A DNA stretch of 64,000 bases. It comes from Capronia americana. Lineage: Eukaryota; Ascomycota; Eurotiomycetes; Chaetothyriales; Herpotrichiellaceae. A program made the translations under genes and the position numbers. The stretch covers positions 2,852,001 to 2,916,000 of the forward strand of contig JADWQD010000002.1 of the NCBI GenBank assembly GCA_016110215.1. The letters are read 5' to 3'. Below the pieces are notes generated by a model. The model saw only the letters and a list, made by a program, of their open reading frames with translations. It was not told the origin of the DNA and ran no database searches. Below are positions 10,793-22,991 of the stretch, in pieces. Within the stretch, counting starts at the first letter, position 1. Every line of letters begins with the position of its first letter.

Positions 10793-11729
10793 TTACGCCC
10801 ATATCTGATAGTCGGGGAACAATCCATTGTGTATCCGTCGAGCATATTCGATAACCGCCGGGAAGGTCTTCACAAGCTTCTTCGACTCCGGAGCACTTAT
10901 CAACAGTCGAGTTAGCGTGTCACGACATACTAATTTGGATCTTTCGTCGGGAAAGCAAGGGTGGGAGGCCTCACCTCTCAGTGGCCATCACAGAAACAAT
11001 GAATCCAAACATCGTGGCATCACACTCGGAAGGCCGGTCCCCTCCTAAAAACCAGACGGGTTCCTCGGCGGTGTGAGCCCCGCGCAGCCGTTGTTCAAGC
11101 ACACTGTTGACTGATTGCCATATCTCGGTCTTCAGACTTCGGACCTCCTCGGCTGTCAGTCGTCCAACGCCCTGGCCGTGAAGCGTGCTCGAAACGGTGC
11201 GATGGACGAGATACCCCACCAGCACACGGACAGGGTATGGTATCGAATACAGCGCCGTGTCTCGTTGCGTGTAGAAGTTGTCGAGCCATCGTTCGCGCAT
11301 CTATCACCCACGTCAGTGAGAGGTCCAGGTGGTCTGTTTTAAAACGTCGTGTCGTGTGATGCTTACAAGGTAGAAATACAACTTCTCCTCCAGCAGTGCT
11401 CGTATCGCCAGATCCTCGAGCTTCTGCCCCGCTGTCAACTCGCCATTCAGGTCGGGGATCTTCCCCATGCCCAACAGCCGCTGGATGATGAATGTCGAAT
11501 CGCCCATCTGGGGGCTTCCTTCTGAGCCATCTTCGTCCACGAGAGCGCCAAGATCGACATACGGAATCTTGCCCTTGGGCGCGGTCTTCACGGAGCCGGC
11601 TTCAACGCTGTAGGGGAGACGAGCGTGCCGGAGACGGAATTCCAACTTGGTCGTGAAGGGCGAGCCCGCGTACTTGCCGCGGTCAGGCAGGCCGCGGAAG
11701 AGCGTCAATTTGGGGCCTTTGGACGGCAT
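10793..11729 (-). CDS. Glutathione S-transferase-fold protein (Fax/metaxin-like)
   Basis: Three exons, 11367-11729, 10975-11300 and 10793-10895, give 263 aa. The introns are 66 and 79 nt with GT..AG ends and consistent phase. The first exon (starting MPSKGPKLTLFRGLPD) has the thioredoxin-like N-terminal fold of the failed-axon-connections group, with a K-I-P-Y-V-D-L substrate-loop segment near residue 70 and GDSTFIIQRLL near residue 87. The second and third exons form the helical C-terminal domain, including FLGGDRPSECDATMFGFIVS, which matches the family's conserved ...D..lfg.l pattern. The last exon reads APESKKLVKTFPAVIEYARR and ends FPDYQIWA, as in related proteins. Relatives are often annotated as glutathione S-transferases, but the substrate is unknown. 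Without splicing the frame breaks after KLYFYL, so single-exon annotation would truncate it. Confidence 0.8.
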
Positions 11730-12965
11730 TGTATTGAGAGTATTCTATGCGAGTTTGGGCTGTGTGTACAGTGATATCGTTGAGGAAGATATGTGGATTG
11801 TGAAGTCGTGATTTTCCGTCCTTTTTGAATTCTGGGAAAGCGAGCGAGACCCAAAACAATGTATCCGCTGTAGAATCGCCTTTGAATTGATGTCCGAGTA
11901 CTTGTCCCGTCCACCTCGTTAATATACTTGAACGAGCACTCCTTCGCTTTCCTCCGCCCTCTTAGCGAGACTGATCGACTCCGTCCATAAGGTGCTGATC
12001 TGCAACAATACTCGGCTCATGTGGCTCTTGATTGCCCGGTCCAGATCGGGCATGTCGGCCCAGAGCAAGCCGGGGCCGAGATGCTTGCATGGGGCCCTGC
12101 CCAATCAGAGTCACCTTTATACATACTCGCACTATCACAAGTGAGGTGGCACGCTGTAAGGAAAAAGATCTGTCTTTAGGGTATGTTTGATGGACCGACA
12201 TACTGTAGCAAAAGAAATCCTAGCCAGGGACGCATATCATATCCGCCCATAGTAGGTAAGATTTCATTCTACGGTGTCGGGGAACAGCTGTTCCGACAGG
12301 CATTGACCACGGAAGGCGCGTTAGCGACCTCACTCATTTCAGCTTTAGCTTATTCTCTCTTCACTTGAAATAGCATCAACGAGTAAATCAATCAACGCAT
12401 GAGCCCATTTCAAAGGTGACCAACGCCCTGTCGCCAAGGCTCTTTACGACTTTGAACTTTCGTTAGTGGCAGCCCAAGCGAGGGACCCTAGGAAGTGGCC
12501 TTTGGCAGAATTGTAGTCAGCTCCTTGATGCTAATTCCACGCCATGTTCGTCGATCCTCACAACTGCTGCCTCACAGATTGTGCTACAGATCTCGGGTTC
12601 AGCTGCAACCGCGCGTTAAGAAGAAAGCGCAAGGTAGAAATATGCCGGTAAGACGTCATGAGATCTTTCCCGACGCGCGACTTATCAGTCCGACGAGCTG
12701 TGGCTTGTCATCGCACCACACTTGCGTTGCAGAGACGGTGAATACGGAGGCTTGGCTGCACAATCGACTGGCCTGGACTGAGTGCCAACTATGATCATAC
12801 AATGTCCGAGCTTGCCTGTCAAAGCCATCAGTGCGCCTCATCTGAAAATGTTGGGGAAGAAAGAAAGGACACCCAATCTCGTCCATACGGAGTACTCATA
12901 TAACCAGTACCACCGGGTTTTCCACCTTTCCACCTTTCATCTGTCTACAGACCTGAGAACCAAGC
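11730..12965. other. Intergenic, nothing recognised
   Basis: These 1.2 kb hold only small open frames. A 61-codon minus-strand frame (11919-12104) has a helical, charged composition but no recognisable family. Near 12931 there is a short tandem repeat of a TTTCCACC-type unit. Confidence 0.4.
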
Positions 12966-15394
12966 ATGCAGTGTCACTACGAGAGCGAGTGGGATTCAGA
13001 AGAGGACAGGCTAGTGGACGTTCCACGTCCCCTTAACTACGAGAACAGAATCCATCCAAAATCAGAAGAGGACCGGGAGTCACCATACGTATACCGGCAT
13101 AAATCAGAAGAGGACAGGCGAGGTGAACGCGCAGACTCCCAGCCAGACGACGAATCGCGCGGTGAAGAGACCTACAGCCACTACGGTGACGCTCCTGCTC
13201 AGCGACCACAAGCACGGCATGATTTTAACGCTGAAGTCCCTATTCAGAGGTAGTCTGAAGATGTAGAGGGTGGCCGCCGGGCCGCCTACCAAGAGTCAGC
13301 TGATTATTGGGCGAATAAGGCAGCGGAGAGACAGAAAAAAAGAGATGACGAGGCAGAATTGAGAAAAAGAAGAAAACAAGAAGCGGCGCAGAATGAGAGA
13401 GGGCGGGAGAGAGGTGCCGAGGAGCGGCTTTTCGGACGAGCAGACGAGAATTCGACACATTTGTATTCGTGCAAGTCGGCTTCTCAGGCTCGCCAATGCA
13501 GCGCGAATGATATCAGCAACACAGAAAGCCGAAGTGCCCAACACCAAGCCGACAATGCTAGTGCGCCAAAGCAAACAGGGAAATACACGAAGGCATCGAC
13601 CACGACTCAAAATGGGGACCTCAAAAGGACCATCTACCACGTGAGATCGTCATCTCCTCCAAGATCTCCTCCCAAGCCAAAGGTGCGTAGCCTCACGTTC
13701 GTAACTTATGCTCTCATAATTCTTGAATTGACATAGGATCGGCTTGACCATAGGTTGCTAGTTTGCCGCCTGAAGAAGACCCCTATCGAGCCTCTCTGCG
13801 CGACCATCTGGAGAGGAATAAGCCTAATCACGAACGGAGGAAGCTTGTTGGTCAACTGATAGCGATGTACTGCGTCAGTGGTCGAGGGAACGGCGTCATG
13901 ATGCGCAACCGCACACTCAACAGGGCTACGAGAACGTTCCACTCCCCTCCCGTCGACTTCGATGTCTATGAAAGGTTTGGAATCTCGAGGAAATATGACG
14001 ATAGAGTGGGCTAACACGGCTCCGTTGCAGGCTGCGTGAGAAAGCATATCAAAAGGAATCCTCAGTGTATGACGGGTTTCGGGCAACACAACAGCATCAG
14101 ACGGAAGAGCTGGCGCGCCGCCATCAAGAGGAAGTGCTGGTGGTCCCCCGAAATACACATCGACCACATCCGTACTCCGAGTCTTCTCGCCCCCTCTCTG
14201 GGACCATCGTCGTGCCGAGAAGGCGACGCTTTCCGACGCGCCGTTCGAGGAGACGACCCCCCGAATCCGTCGTTGTCGACCGTGACCCTGAAGCAGGTCA
14301 TCGAGATGGAGTGAGGTACTCGGTGAGGTACGCAGCGTCCGCTTCATCCTGGCGATGAATAATCCAGACGGGGCGCACCAGTCTTCTTCAGCTGACGACC
14401 CACACAGGGGTGGACCAGACGTGAATCTAAGAGGGGACGGTCTGGAGGGCCACCACTCCAAGGTATTCGCTGCGAATGGGACTGAAAAGATAACAATGAA
14501 TATGGTCATAGTCATAGCCACCATGATGACGGCAGGCACCTCCACGACGTCCATCCCAGTCCTATTTGGTTCTTTGTCAACGTCGATGGACGACCACATT
14601 TCACAGCCTATGATGGAAAAATTCCAAAAAGCTCGAAGACAGCATGGCTGTGTGGCGTCTTGAAATCCGCAAATGCAATGCTCCGCCGCGAGCCTGGCCT
14701 GTATGGAGAAAATTTCCTGAAAGGGCCATGGCGATGCTTCTTCCGTGGAATGAACTCTGCCTACTTTATAGTCGTGAGTTTGACCTTTATCCTTCTTCCT
14801 AGCCACCTGCGTGTACTAACCATGGCTCCCACAGTGGGGCGAACGCAAGGAGGATCAATGGGAATTGCTGTACAAGGACAGTCCGATCGAAGCCTCGACT
14901 GACATGGGATACCACCTCACGTCTTCTTTCAAGGTAACCAGTCAATTTCAGCAATTCTTGGACAATCCCCCAGATCGAGATCTCTTGATGATCCCGCTCG
15001 AAACAGCCTTGAGCATCGGAGAACACTCGAAAGGGCACGGTCTAGGCAGCGACCATTTCATCGACTATGTCATCGTGGTTGAGATCTTGGAGAAACTCAG
15101 GCTGAGGTAGGGTCGCAAATCCAAAGTCAACAATTTCCTCATCTTCGAGGAGTGCTAATTCCATCACTTAGAGCCGTCTTGTGGGCTCTAGGGATCGTTA
15201 TCGTCTTCAGCATACTCTCCGGCGTGCTGTTGGGTGTCCTCAACCACGATCTGTCCAACGCAATCAGCCTAGCGAGCGGTCTGTCCGGTTTTTTCGGGTT
15301 TGTCGTCGCCGTCGTTGCGCTTCTCGAGTGGATTGGGACAGGTTCGTCGGACGACGGCGTTCGGCACAAGTGGAAGAAGGGGGCCTGGAAGTAG
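12966..15394 (+). CDS. Fungal-specific protein: charged coiled N-terminus, C-terminal membrane segments; possible nonsense codon
   Basis: I do not recognise a named function. Reading splice signals gives exons near 12966-13249, 13331-13682, 13754-13974, 14031-~14300, 14490-14773, 14835-15106 and 15172-15394. The phases of the 13683-13753, 13975-14030, 14774-14834 and 15107-15171 introns check; the ~14300/14490 junction is unresolved. The N-terminus is acidic and repetitive (three SEEDR units in the first 55 residues), then Lys/Glu/Arg-rich and probably coiled-coil. The fourth exon adds another coiled segment and an Arg-rich stretch. The last exon holds two hydrophobic segments (ALGIVIVFSILSGVLLGVL and GLSGFFGFVVAVVALL), so the protein is probably membrane-anchored by its C-terminus. 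A TAG lies in frame at 13251-13253 unless an 81-nt intron (13250-13330) removes it. The gene is either real with that intron, or a recently broken copy. Confidence 0.55.
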
Positions 15395-15942
15395 CAATCA
15401 TAAGGGCTCGGTTCGATTCGATACAGGACTTCTTTCCTCGGCGATTCCGCGGTGTCGTTAGCGTTGACGAACCATGATTGCGCCGGTTGTCTAAATAGCT
15501 GCCTTGCACAGAGTCTACAAGTTATCGTGTAGCAAAAATGACATCAGATCGTCATTCAGGAATTCTCATGGCGGGATGGAAGCGCCCTCACTGCCGAGAT
15601 GAGTAGAAACCGCTCGCCGCTCACCTGACCGATCACCCATTACAGGTGAGACGGCATCAAGGACGAGGACGGAGCATTAGTACTTTTTATTTTGATGGGC
15701 CCCCTAAGCTGTCGTCAACTAAGCTCTCCGTACGAGTACTCCGACAGGCTGTGATGTCTTGTTTCTTCCGGCTGTGTTCAGACATGCCATTATACTACAG
15801 AATAGTGTAATGATTACTGCGGTATGTATCCGTCGAGAACTTGCTGCTGAAACGCCGGAGCTCGTTCGAACCTATGTACTTCGTGTGCCCGTGTGCCCGT
15901 GCGCCTGTATGCATGTCTACATGTCTACTTGCCGCTCACCAG
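15395..15942. other. Intergenic between convergent genes, nothing recognised
   Basis: This stretch of 548 bp is the 3' side of both neighbours. I see no gene. It is presumably two 3' UTRs with terminator sequence. Confidence 0.5.
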
Positions 15943-17337
15943 TTACAAATCTGCAATCCCCGCGGCGATACTATCCTCTAGGCTCGTCCAGCCGGACACG
16001 CCAAAGAACGACTTGATGAGATCCTCGGCCCTCTTCCTCCCCTTCACATCCGACAGATCACGACCCTCGTTCGGCGGAGGTTGAGGGATCCGCTGATTGT
16101 CGGGCCGCAATTTCGTCAGGATGCCGATGATATCGGTCCAGTTGAAAGCCTGCGCAAACGCGAAAAGGCGCTCATTTTGGACAGTCGGGTCGAGTAGTGC
16201 GGCGACATGGACGCGGGCATCGTCGTGGACGTCGATGAAGTATTCTAAGGGGAAAAGAGCCAAGAGTGTCAGTCCATTTGTCCCTTGCCGGCCCTGCATG
16301 CAGTGCACTGCGGCGGGTACTTACGAGGCGGCATGACTTTGGTGATGCCATCATCGCCATTGAGCAGACCACGGATCCATCCCATCGTACTGGCGGAGCC
16401 TTCTGGCATCAAGATCTTGCCCATCTGGAATAACGGCCCATATCAGCATTACTCTGTATTCTGATAGGTAGGTAGGTAGCGCATATATTGTATCACAACA
16501 GGAGCGCGCACGGTGGAGAGGGAGCACTAACATTCATGTTCGGAAGCACGCTGTTCACCGCGAAGCTGGGCTTGTTCTCGCTGGCCCACTTGAAGAATGC
16601 GCGCTCTTGCTCCGTCTTGGAGGCCGCGTAGACCATGAAGGGCATGGCCTCTTGGGGAGCCTGCCTTTTGTGCACGGCTTCCACCACCGAGTTGTTCCAC
16701 GTGTCTAACAGAACAGTACAGATTAGCCCTGGTTAGCGAGTTCTGCCCAAAGGCAACACCGATAAGTCCAAAAAACAAAGCCAGGTGACCTACTCTCGTC
16801 AAGGACAATCTTGGTGTTAGGCTCCGGGAGCCACGCCGCCGAGGAAGAAGAGGTCAGGACGACGCTCTTCACGGACGGTTCCCCGGCAGCGGCCTTGAGC
16901 AAGTTGACGGTCCCGGCCACAACCCACGAGATCACGGCGTCGGGGTCCGGATTCAACGATACATCTGCGGCCTATCAGGTTACATTTGGTTAGTAGAAGT
17001 AATGAACGATCCAAGGAGGGGACGTGGTGTTAATGGGCGGTCTTCGCAACCACGAGGCGTAATTACATACCACGTGAACAACGCCTCCCACTCCCTTGAT
17101 AACCTCGTCGAATGCCCCCTCGTCATTCAAGGCCTCGACGGTCTTGGTCTCGAATCTCCCCGGGCCGTACTTCTCGTCGAAGTACTTGTTGAGCCACGGC
17201 TTGGTGGACCGCAGCGTGCCGCGGACATTGTAGCCCTCCTCGAGAAGCACATCCACAATGTGCGTGGCAATGTATCCATTGGCACCTGTGACGAGGACCC
17301 ATTCGCCTTTCGCGAGCCGGCGGTCTTGTGGACTCAT
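15943..17337 (-). CDS. NAD(P)-dependent extended short-chain reductase, Gre2/ketoreductase-like
   Basis: This is a likely cytosolic NADPH-dependent aldehyde or ketone reductase of the methylglyoxal reductase Gre2 type. Five exons (17071-17337, 16794-16971, 16532-16704, 16325-16424, 15943-16244) give 339 aa. All four introns have GT..AG ends and phases agree, which is the usual length of the family. The Rossmann motif is in exon 1: WVLVTGANGYIATHIVDVLL (about residues 13-32). Exon 2 carries GVVHVAADVSLNPDP across the join, then SVVLTSSSSAAWLPEP with the catalytic-region Ser. Exon 3 has the active-site Y-x-x-x-K (YAASKTEQER). Exon 5 has YFIDVHDDARVHVAALLDP, the conserved V-D-V-R-D-x-A-equivalent segment. 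Substrate cannot be inferred from sequence alone. Confidence 0.87.
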
Positions 17338-19801
17338 AACAGCGGTGAGAAGTAATGTGAAAGATATTCGATCTCAGGTTTGAGTGCCGAGCAATCTATT
17401 ACAGATGTTGAGTGTGAAGCTGGTTTGGGCTCGAGTGGTCCGCCTTGCTCTCGTTCAGCCTTCATATAGGTATCGATGAGATCGTCTATCGTCACGGCTT
17501 GTGGCGCCGAGTGGGACGCCGATGGCTGACACACTCACTGTATTATTGGATGCCGCAGCCCTGGTTCCCTGGTGGAGCATCACCGATGTTCGCCGTGCCC
17601 CTCTCAACTTGGCGGCTCGACCGAATCGTGGATGAAACAATGTTGGCTGATGCTCGTCACTGGGGGTGAATCAACGTTGGCTGATGCTCGTCACCGGGAG
17701 CGGTTCTAATCCGTATTATTAACACTGCGAAAATCGAGACTATCGGGACAGAACATTCCGTTGTCCATTAGTTCCGCCTGCCAGATCTGGACCTTATCCT
17801 GCTGGGATATTGCTTCTCTCAATGTCACCTCACCTACTCTGCTTACTTGAGGACGACAGTAGATTCGTCATGCAAGGCTCGAGAAGCATTGACCGAAGGC
17901 CGGTTCAGTATCAGAAGAGCTTTCCTCGAAATTGAGTCTGGTCTAAGTGTCGCTAGAGTCGATGCCAGCATATCAGGGACAAAGTTGGTAAAGAACGTGT
18001 TTAACAAGCAAATATCTAGTCCTGTTCATTTCTACATTGCTCCGTGACGCGAGTTTGTAGCTTCTCATTTCCTCCTTCTCCTACGATCAGCCCTTTGATA
18101 GCAACAAACCATGACATCTTTCCTTTCCCGCTGCAAAGCTTCTCCACAGAAGGGGGCCGCGGTATCAATACGATCAATACTATGGAGGACGTGTTGGTAT
18201 GTTGCATTGAATCAATGGGCGTCACGGAGGCGCAGAACAAGTGCGGCAGTGGCAACCGGATGTCAAGTCGTGTATATATAGGAGGAGACTTGTGGCGCTG
18301 GTGGCACGACTGAGACACTCTTCAGCTCTTGTCGGTAGAAATCTCCTCCACATGCGTGCCTCACGAGTCCCGTAGTCGCAGATAGGATACGAGAGGCTTG
18401 GGCTTGGGCTTAATCCATTGAGCCAAAGGGACAGCAGATTCGAGCAGGCTGCTCGCCTGGCACAGGATGAGACCCAATCATTCCCCAATTAACTTCGGTC
18501 GCTAGGGAGATTGTGGTGGTGTCGGCGGCGAACAGGTGACAAGGTATCAAAGCCGAAGCTGGGCACGTTCGGGTCGAAGGAGTGTACGAGGGCTCAGACC
18601 AGGCGAGGTGGTGAGTAGAGGCAGACTGGTGTGACCGATACGAGGGTAAGGAGGTCGGAGCCTGGCCCATAGCAAAGCAAATAAGAGACATCTCTACAGC
18701 CCAAATCAAGCTGAGCACACAGATGACGCCGCTAAGATGCTAAAATCATGTCAGAAAAGCACTAGAATCAAGAACGGGGAATGCTTAAAGCGAAAAAGGA
18801 ACATCGTTGGCGTCGTCGCGAAAGGGTTGTGCAATGCGTCGCGGAAGGTCAAGGTCGTCAGCAGCTCCACGGCAATTCGATACATGGGCAGTCCTCCCGT
18901 TCGGCCGAAGAAGAAGGATATGTCGATGGCCTAAGGGCTCGGGAAAACATCGTGTGCATGGTGGTCAAACAGAATAATGGCTTGAATAAGACGCTCATGG
19001 TGGGCAGAATGAGGAATCGACCATAACGGTTGTTTGATAATGGGGAATTGACAAATAAATTCGATCAGGAGTCCGCAAAGGCTCTGTGAATAGGCACTCA
19101 TTGATGTCAGTGGTGCCCAAAGGCACGTCGAACCCATAATCTTTGCTTCCTGCACATTGTTTGTTGAAGTCAATTGTAGAGAAGAGGAGAGAAAATACCA
19201 CAGAAAGTAACAACTGCTGGTCTCGCGGATATCGATATCCGCGCCCGATGACTAATCTCGCTCTGGACCGTTGGGTGTCGGGGGCGCCTTCGGGGGCCGC
19301 CTAGGTGGGCGCATGGGTAGTTCGGTGAGTGCCTGGGACGGGCCTCCCGCGGCTTGAGCAATGTGACACCGCGAGGGCCGTCGGTCCCCATCCGCCGAGA
19401 CAGGAAAGACCCTCTTCCTGGATACGATGTTCTTGTTACTTATTGCTCCCAGAGCCTCAAGCATTCCCTCGACCCAAGTGCTTACTTCGCCGCCGAACCC
19501 ACTGCCTTCTTTGGTCATTGAACAAAACTGGTCAAATGGGTTGAAGCCAAACACCTTGCCGGAAGGTATGAAACGTCCCACATTGGGGCTGAAATATACA
19601 AAGGTGCTCAAGGGGCGGTTTGCCTTCACAGCGGCTGTTCTGTCGTCGAGGGTTTTGACGTTGCCTATATATCGTGTGCGTTCACCATGGCTCAGGCGTT
19701 GTGGTTCTCATCTCTGCTTCTTCAAAGCGTTGTCAGGATCAGTCTCCGCTAGATATTTCCATTCCACAGCCTCACGCTGCTCGTTTCGCGCCACCGGCAT
19801 C
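17338..19801. other. Long gap, no supported gene
   Basis: In these 2.46 kb I see only short open frames. A minus-strand frame (19252 to about 19710) is open for roughly 150 codons but lacks an ATG near its start, is Pro-rich at its end and overlaps the possible upstream extension of the next gene, so I do not call it. A poly-pyrimidine stretch lies near 18050-18130. Confidence 0.4.
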
Positions 19802-21205
19802 ATGGACGCGCTTCAAATCACGCTGCCTCGAAGCGAGGAGACGGCACTGCTGAAGCAAGAACAATATACAACCGACAATGACAGCCTTCGAGAGACGATG
19901 GGCAAGCTATTCGAGCCGGAAGATGAGTTCACGCAACGGGTTCGCGAGATCGTGATTGGGTCCCAGGCGAAGCGGGAGAATGAGGACGACGCCGAGCCCG
20001 ACGAGGACGGCGTGGTGGACATTCTCGGCTACGAGCTGGATTCCGAGCTCTTGGAGCAAATGTTGAGGAATCTGAAGGAACTCCACACTTTCACGTACGG
20101 TTTCGAGAAACTTGCTTCTGCTCGGGCCTAACTCATGAGCAGGTGGTGCGTCGACATGCCAATCCCGCAGAACATCCTCGACGTCCTCCAGGAAGTATAT
20201 CCGGATGTTCAAGTACGTACCCTCAAGATACAGAAGACAGATGAGGCAAACGTCATCCCGGAGCTCGACTTCACCTCCTACGACTCGTTTCCCTCGCGAC
20301 AATACTTCGACAGAAACGATTTCGGCAGCATGGTGTACTCTCACAAGCAAGACGAACGATCTCTGCGGCTACACCTGCTGGTTCCATACTATCCCGTCGA
20401 CCAGGGCGATGACAAGATCGAGTGGTTGAGAAGGAAAACGGCCGTCGCGATCTCCGCCATCGAGTCCATCGAGAGCCTTACCTCATTCTACGCAACGGAT
20501 TACCAGGGCGAACTTGCACTACTGGTCCCAGCCCTGGTCAAGCATGCCTCGACCTTGCAGATGTTGGGATTGCACACCATTCCGGGCGATGCATATAGCC
20601 GACCGAAAGGTCCATCGTGCCTCAGCGCGGACGAAATCGGTCTTCTTGCCTCGCAGATGAAATCCCTCACGCGTCTGGAAATCGACTTTAAGGCTTTCGA
20701 AACCAAAGCAGAGTTCATGAACATACCGTTTACAAGCGGAAATCCGGCGGTCCTTGCTCTCGCGACCTTCACCTCCCTGCGTAGATTGCGGTTATGGATT
20801 GAAGTGCCAGTCGAAGCATCTATCCTCCAAGGCACGAGCGAAGGTTCAGGATCGTCTGTCACAGGCGGATTGTTCAGGTCCCCACCATTGAAAGAGGATA
20901 AGCTGGTGCAAGCGGTCGGCAATCTTTATACGCTGCTGAGAGGCGCGAACTCGTCTCTGGAGCTGGAGTGGTTGGAAGTGGCTTTCACCAGGCTTGATTC
21001 TTGGGATCGACAGGACTCTTATCCGAGGTTCCTGCCGGTGAGATTGAGACCTTCGCATCAAAGCGCCGAGGAGTCTCTGCCGAAGAATGGAGAGGATGGT
21101 CGCGGCGTAGAAGGATTCACGATAGAGGTCGGAGCTTGGCAGGACGATCATCCAGAGGAAGATGTTGGGAAGTTCATGGATTATGCTGTCGGACACATAT
21201 ACTAG
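19802..21205 (+). CDS. Leucine-rich, F-box-type fungal protein without a visible F-box
   Basis: Exons 19802-20094 and 20143-21205 give 451 aa. The frame carries a TAA at 20129-20131, but this lies inside a 48-nt intron (20095-20142) with a GTACGG donor, a CTAAC branch point and a CAG acceptor. The splice keeps the frame and joins LHTFT to WCVDMPIPQNILDVLQEVYP. That gives the L-x-x-F-x-W...P-x-P-x-x-I pattern common in fungal leucine-rich F-box-family proteins. Repeats of the form LTRLEIDF and LRRLRLWIEV are spaced through the middle. No F-box motif is visible, so it may lie upstream or be absent. The in-frame region upstream of 19802 (back to 19427) is open, so the start is uncertain; the chosen ATG has an A at -3 and a G at +4. 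Confidence 0.65.
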
Positions 21206-21737
21206 GAATGCACTGCTGAGCGTCGCCGCAGAGAGCGCACGCCCATCGTATAGAGAGTCTGTCCCGAGCAATCCAAGGCCGTTAACAATTAAAGGTCGTT
21301 TCGGTCGCCCTCGAACTTGAGACGCAGGCTTGCTGGAAGGAGTTAGAGAACAGGTTGAGGATACAAGGAGATGTGGACAAGGAGACATGGTCGTTGAGAC
21401 GCAAAAGTACCCTGGTCGATAGCATGGTTAAGAGTTCGTCCGCCATGGCAACGTGTTAGGTGGATCCGGGTGTTCTCCGCGAGAATCAGAACGACCGCAT
21501 CGGGCAGGAGACAAACTACTACTCCGTACTTCTGGGGTCGATAACAGATCATCGGACGTCATCCGAAACCTGGCGGACATCTCCAACATACATCATGATC
21601 TCGTCGTTGAAATTCTGGCAGCATCATCATCGGCCGGTGGCTGTTAGTCGATATTGCAGCGTGTAGAAATCGATTTGTGCATCACAGGGCTGGCGAATCG
21701 TGCCGTATAGCCCAAGTCATTGACAGAAAGTCGCACC
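21206..21737. other. Intergenic, nothing recognised
   Basis: This is 532 bp between two plus-strand genes. It has no supported open frame and presumably holds a terminator and the deacetylase promoter. Confidence 0.5.
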
Positions 21738-22978
21738 ATGTCTGAGAGCACGTCGAAGCCCAAGAAACGAGTTTTGGTTTCATATGGAGTCGATATAGAC
21801 GCAATTGCGGGATGGCTTGGTTCATACAAGGGCGAGGACTCTACGAGTGATATCTCAAGAGGTATGGGCTCTGTTTCCTCCCAGCATCAGATCCCATGCG
21901 GCTTGCAGTTGCGGAAATGCTATAGTAGTGCCTGACTTGAATGACTGATAAACGTCTTTTTGGAGAACAGGTTACTTTGCTGGTACGCAGGGAGTCAGGA
22001 GACTGTTGAAATTATTCGAGAAGTACAAAATCAAGGCCTCGTGGTTCATACCTGGTCACAGCCTGGAGTAGGTCCCTGTGTCTGATCGGTGTCTTGTTGC
22101 CTCAGTTGTATCTAACCGAGACTGGCGCAACAGGACCTTTCCGGAAGAATGTGCCATGATCCGCGATGCTGGCCATGAAATCGGCCTACATGGATACAGC
22201 CATGAGAATCCTGTTGATATGACACTCGAGCAGCAGAGAGATATCCTCGACTATACATACCGAATGCTGACTGATTTCTGTCACGGTAAAACCCCTCGAG
22301 GCACCGTTGCTCCATGGTGGGAGGTCTCTAAGGAGGCGACGGAGTTGCTACTCGAATATGGAATTGAGTACGACCATAGCATGAACCATCATGATTGCCA
22401 GGCGTACTATCTCCGGACCGGTGATGACTGGACGAAGATCGACTATGGCAAGAAAGCCGCTGAGTGGATGAAACCTTTCAAGAAGGGTCAAGAAACTGGT
22501 CTTGTCGAAATTCCAGCAAATTGGTATCTCGACGATCTGCCGCCGATGATGTTTATGAAAGCGGTGCCGAACAGTCATGGTTGGGTGAGCGCCAGGGACG
22601 TCGAGGACCTGTGGCGGGTGAGTGATGGCTCCTCTTATTGGCCGGCTGCAGTCATTTTGACCTTGTGTAGGATCATTTCGACTACTTTTACAGGGAGTAT
22701 GATGGTAAGTCAAAGCTGGCCTTGATTTCTTCGTCTTGCTGTTGACCGTTTGCGTCCTAGAGTTCATCTTCCCGATGACTATACATCCGGATGTCTCGGG
22801 CAGACCACACGCCCTGCTCATGCATGAAAGACTGATCGAGCACATCAACAAACACGAGGGTGTGGAATGGGTGACCATGGCGGAGATGGTCGACGACTTC
22901 AAAAGCAAGAACAAGCCTGCCGAGGGTGCCATGATGCCAGCAGCGCCGGGGTGGATCTTGACAAAGGACCAGAAGTAA
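21738..22978 (+). CDS. Polysaccharide (NodB-type) deacetylase
   Basis: Five exons (21738-21861, 21971-22067, 22134-22617, 22671-22704, 22761-22978) give 318 aa, with all phases consistent. NodB-fold enzymes use a metal to remove N-acetyl or related groups from sugars or small amides. Motif 1 is GVDIDA (D19 and D21). The fold continues ASWFIPGHSLETFPEE. The metal-binding motif is H93-G-Y-S-H97. Later blocks include RGTVAPWWEVSKEATELL, IPANWYLDDLPPMMF and EFIFPMTIHPDVSGRPH, which place it with the cytosolic fungal group related to Helicobacter PgdA and bacterial PuuE-type proteins rather than with secreted chitin deacetylases. No signal peptide is visible. One exon is only 34 nt (22671-22704). 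Its stop lies 13 bp from the stop of the convergent ALKBH6-like gene. Substrate is unknown. Confidence 0.88.
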
Positions 22979-22991
22979 GGCACTTGAGGCA

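Noticed and set aside
13706..14806. 366-codon open frame on the minus strand
   Set aside because: It begins with a non-ATG codon, lies antisense to several plus-strand exons that join in phase, and shows no family resemblance; it is best explained as a shadow frame.
19252..19710. Minus-strand frame of about 150 codons with Pro-rich end
   Set aside because: No ATG near its start, no recognised motif, and it overlaps the in-frame upstream extension of the leucine-rich gene.
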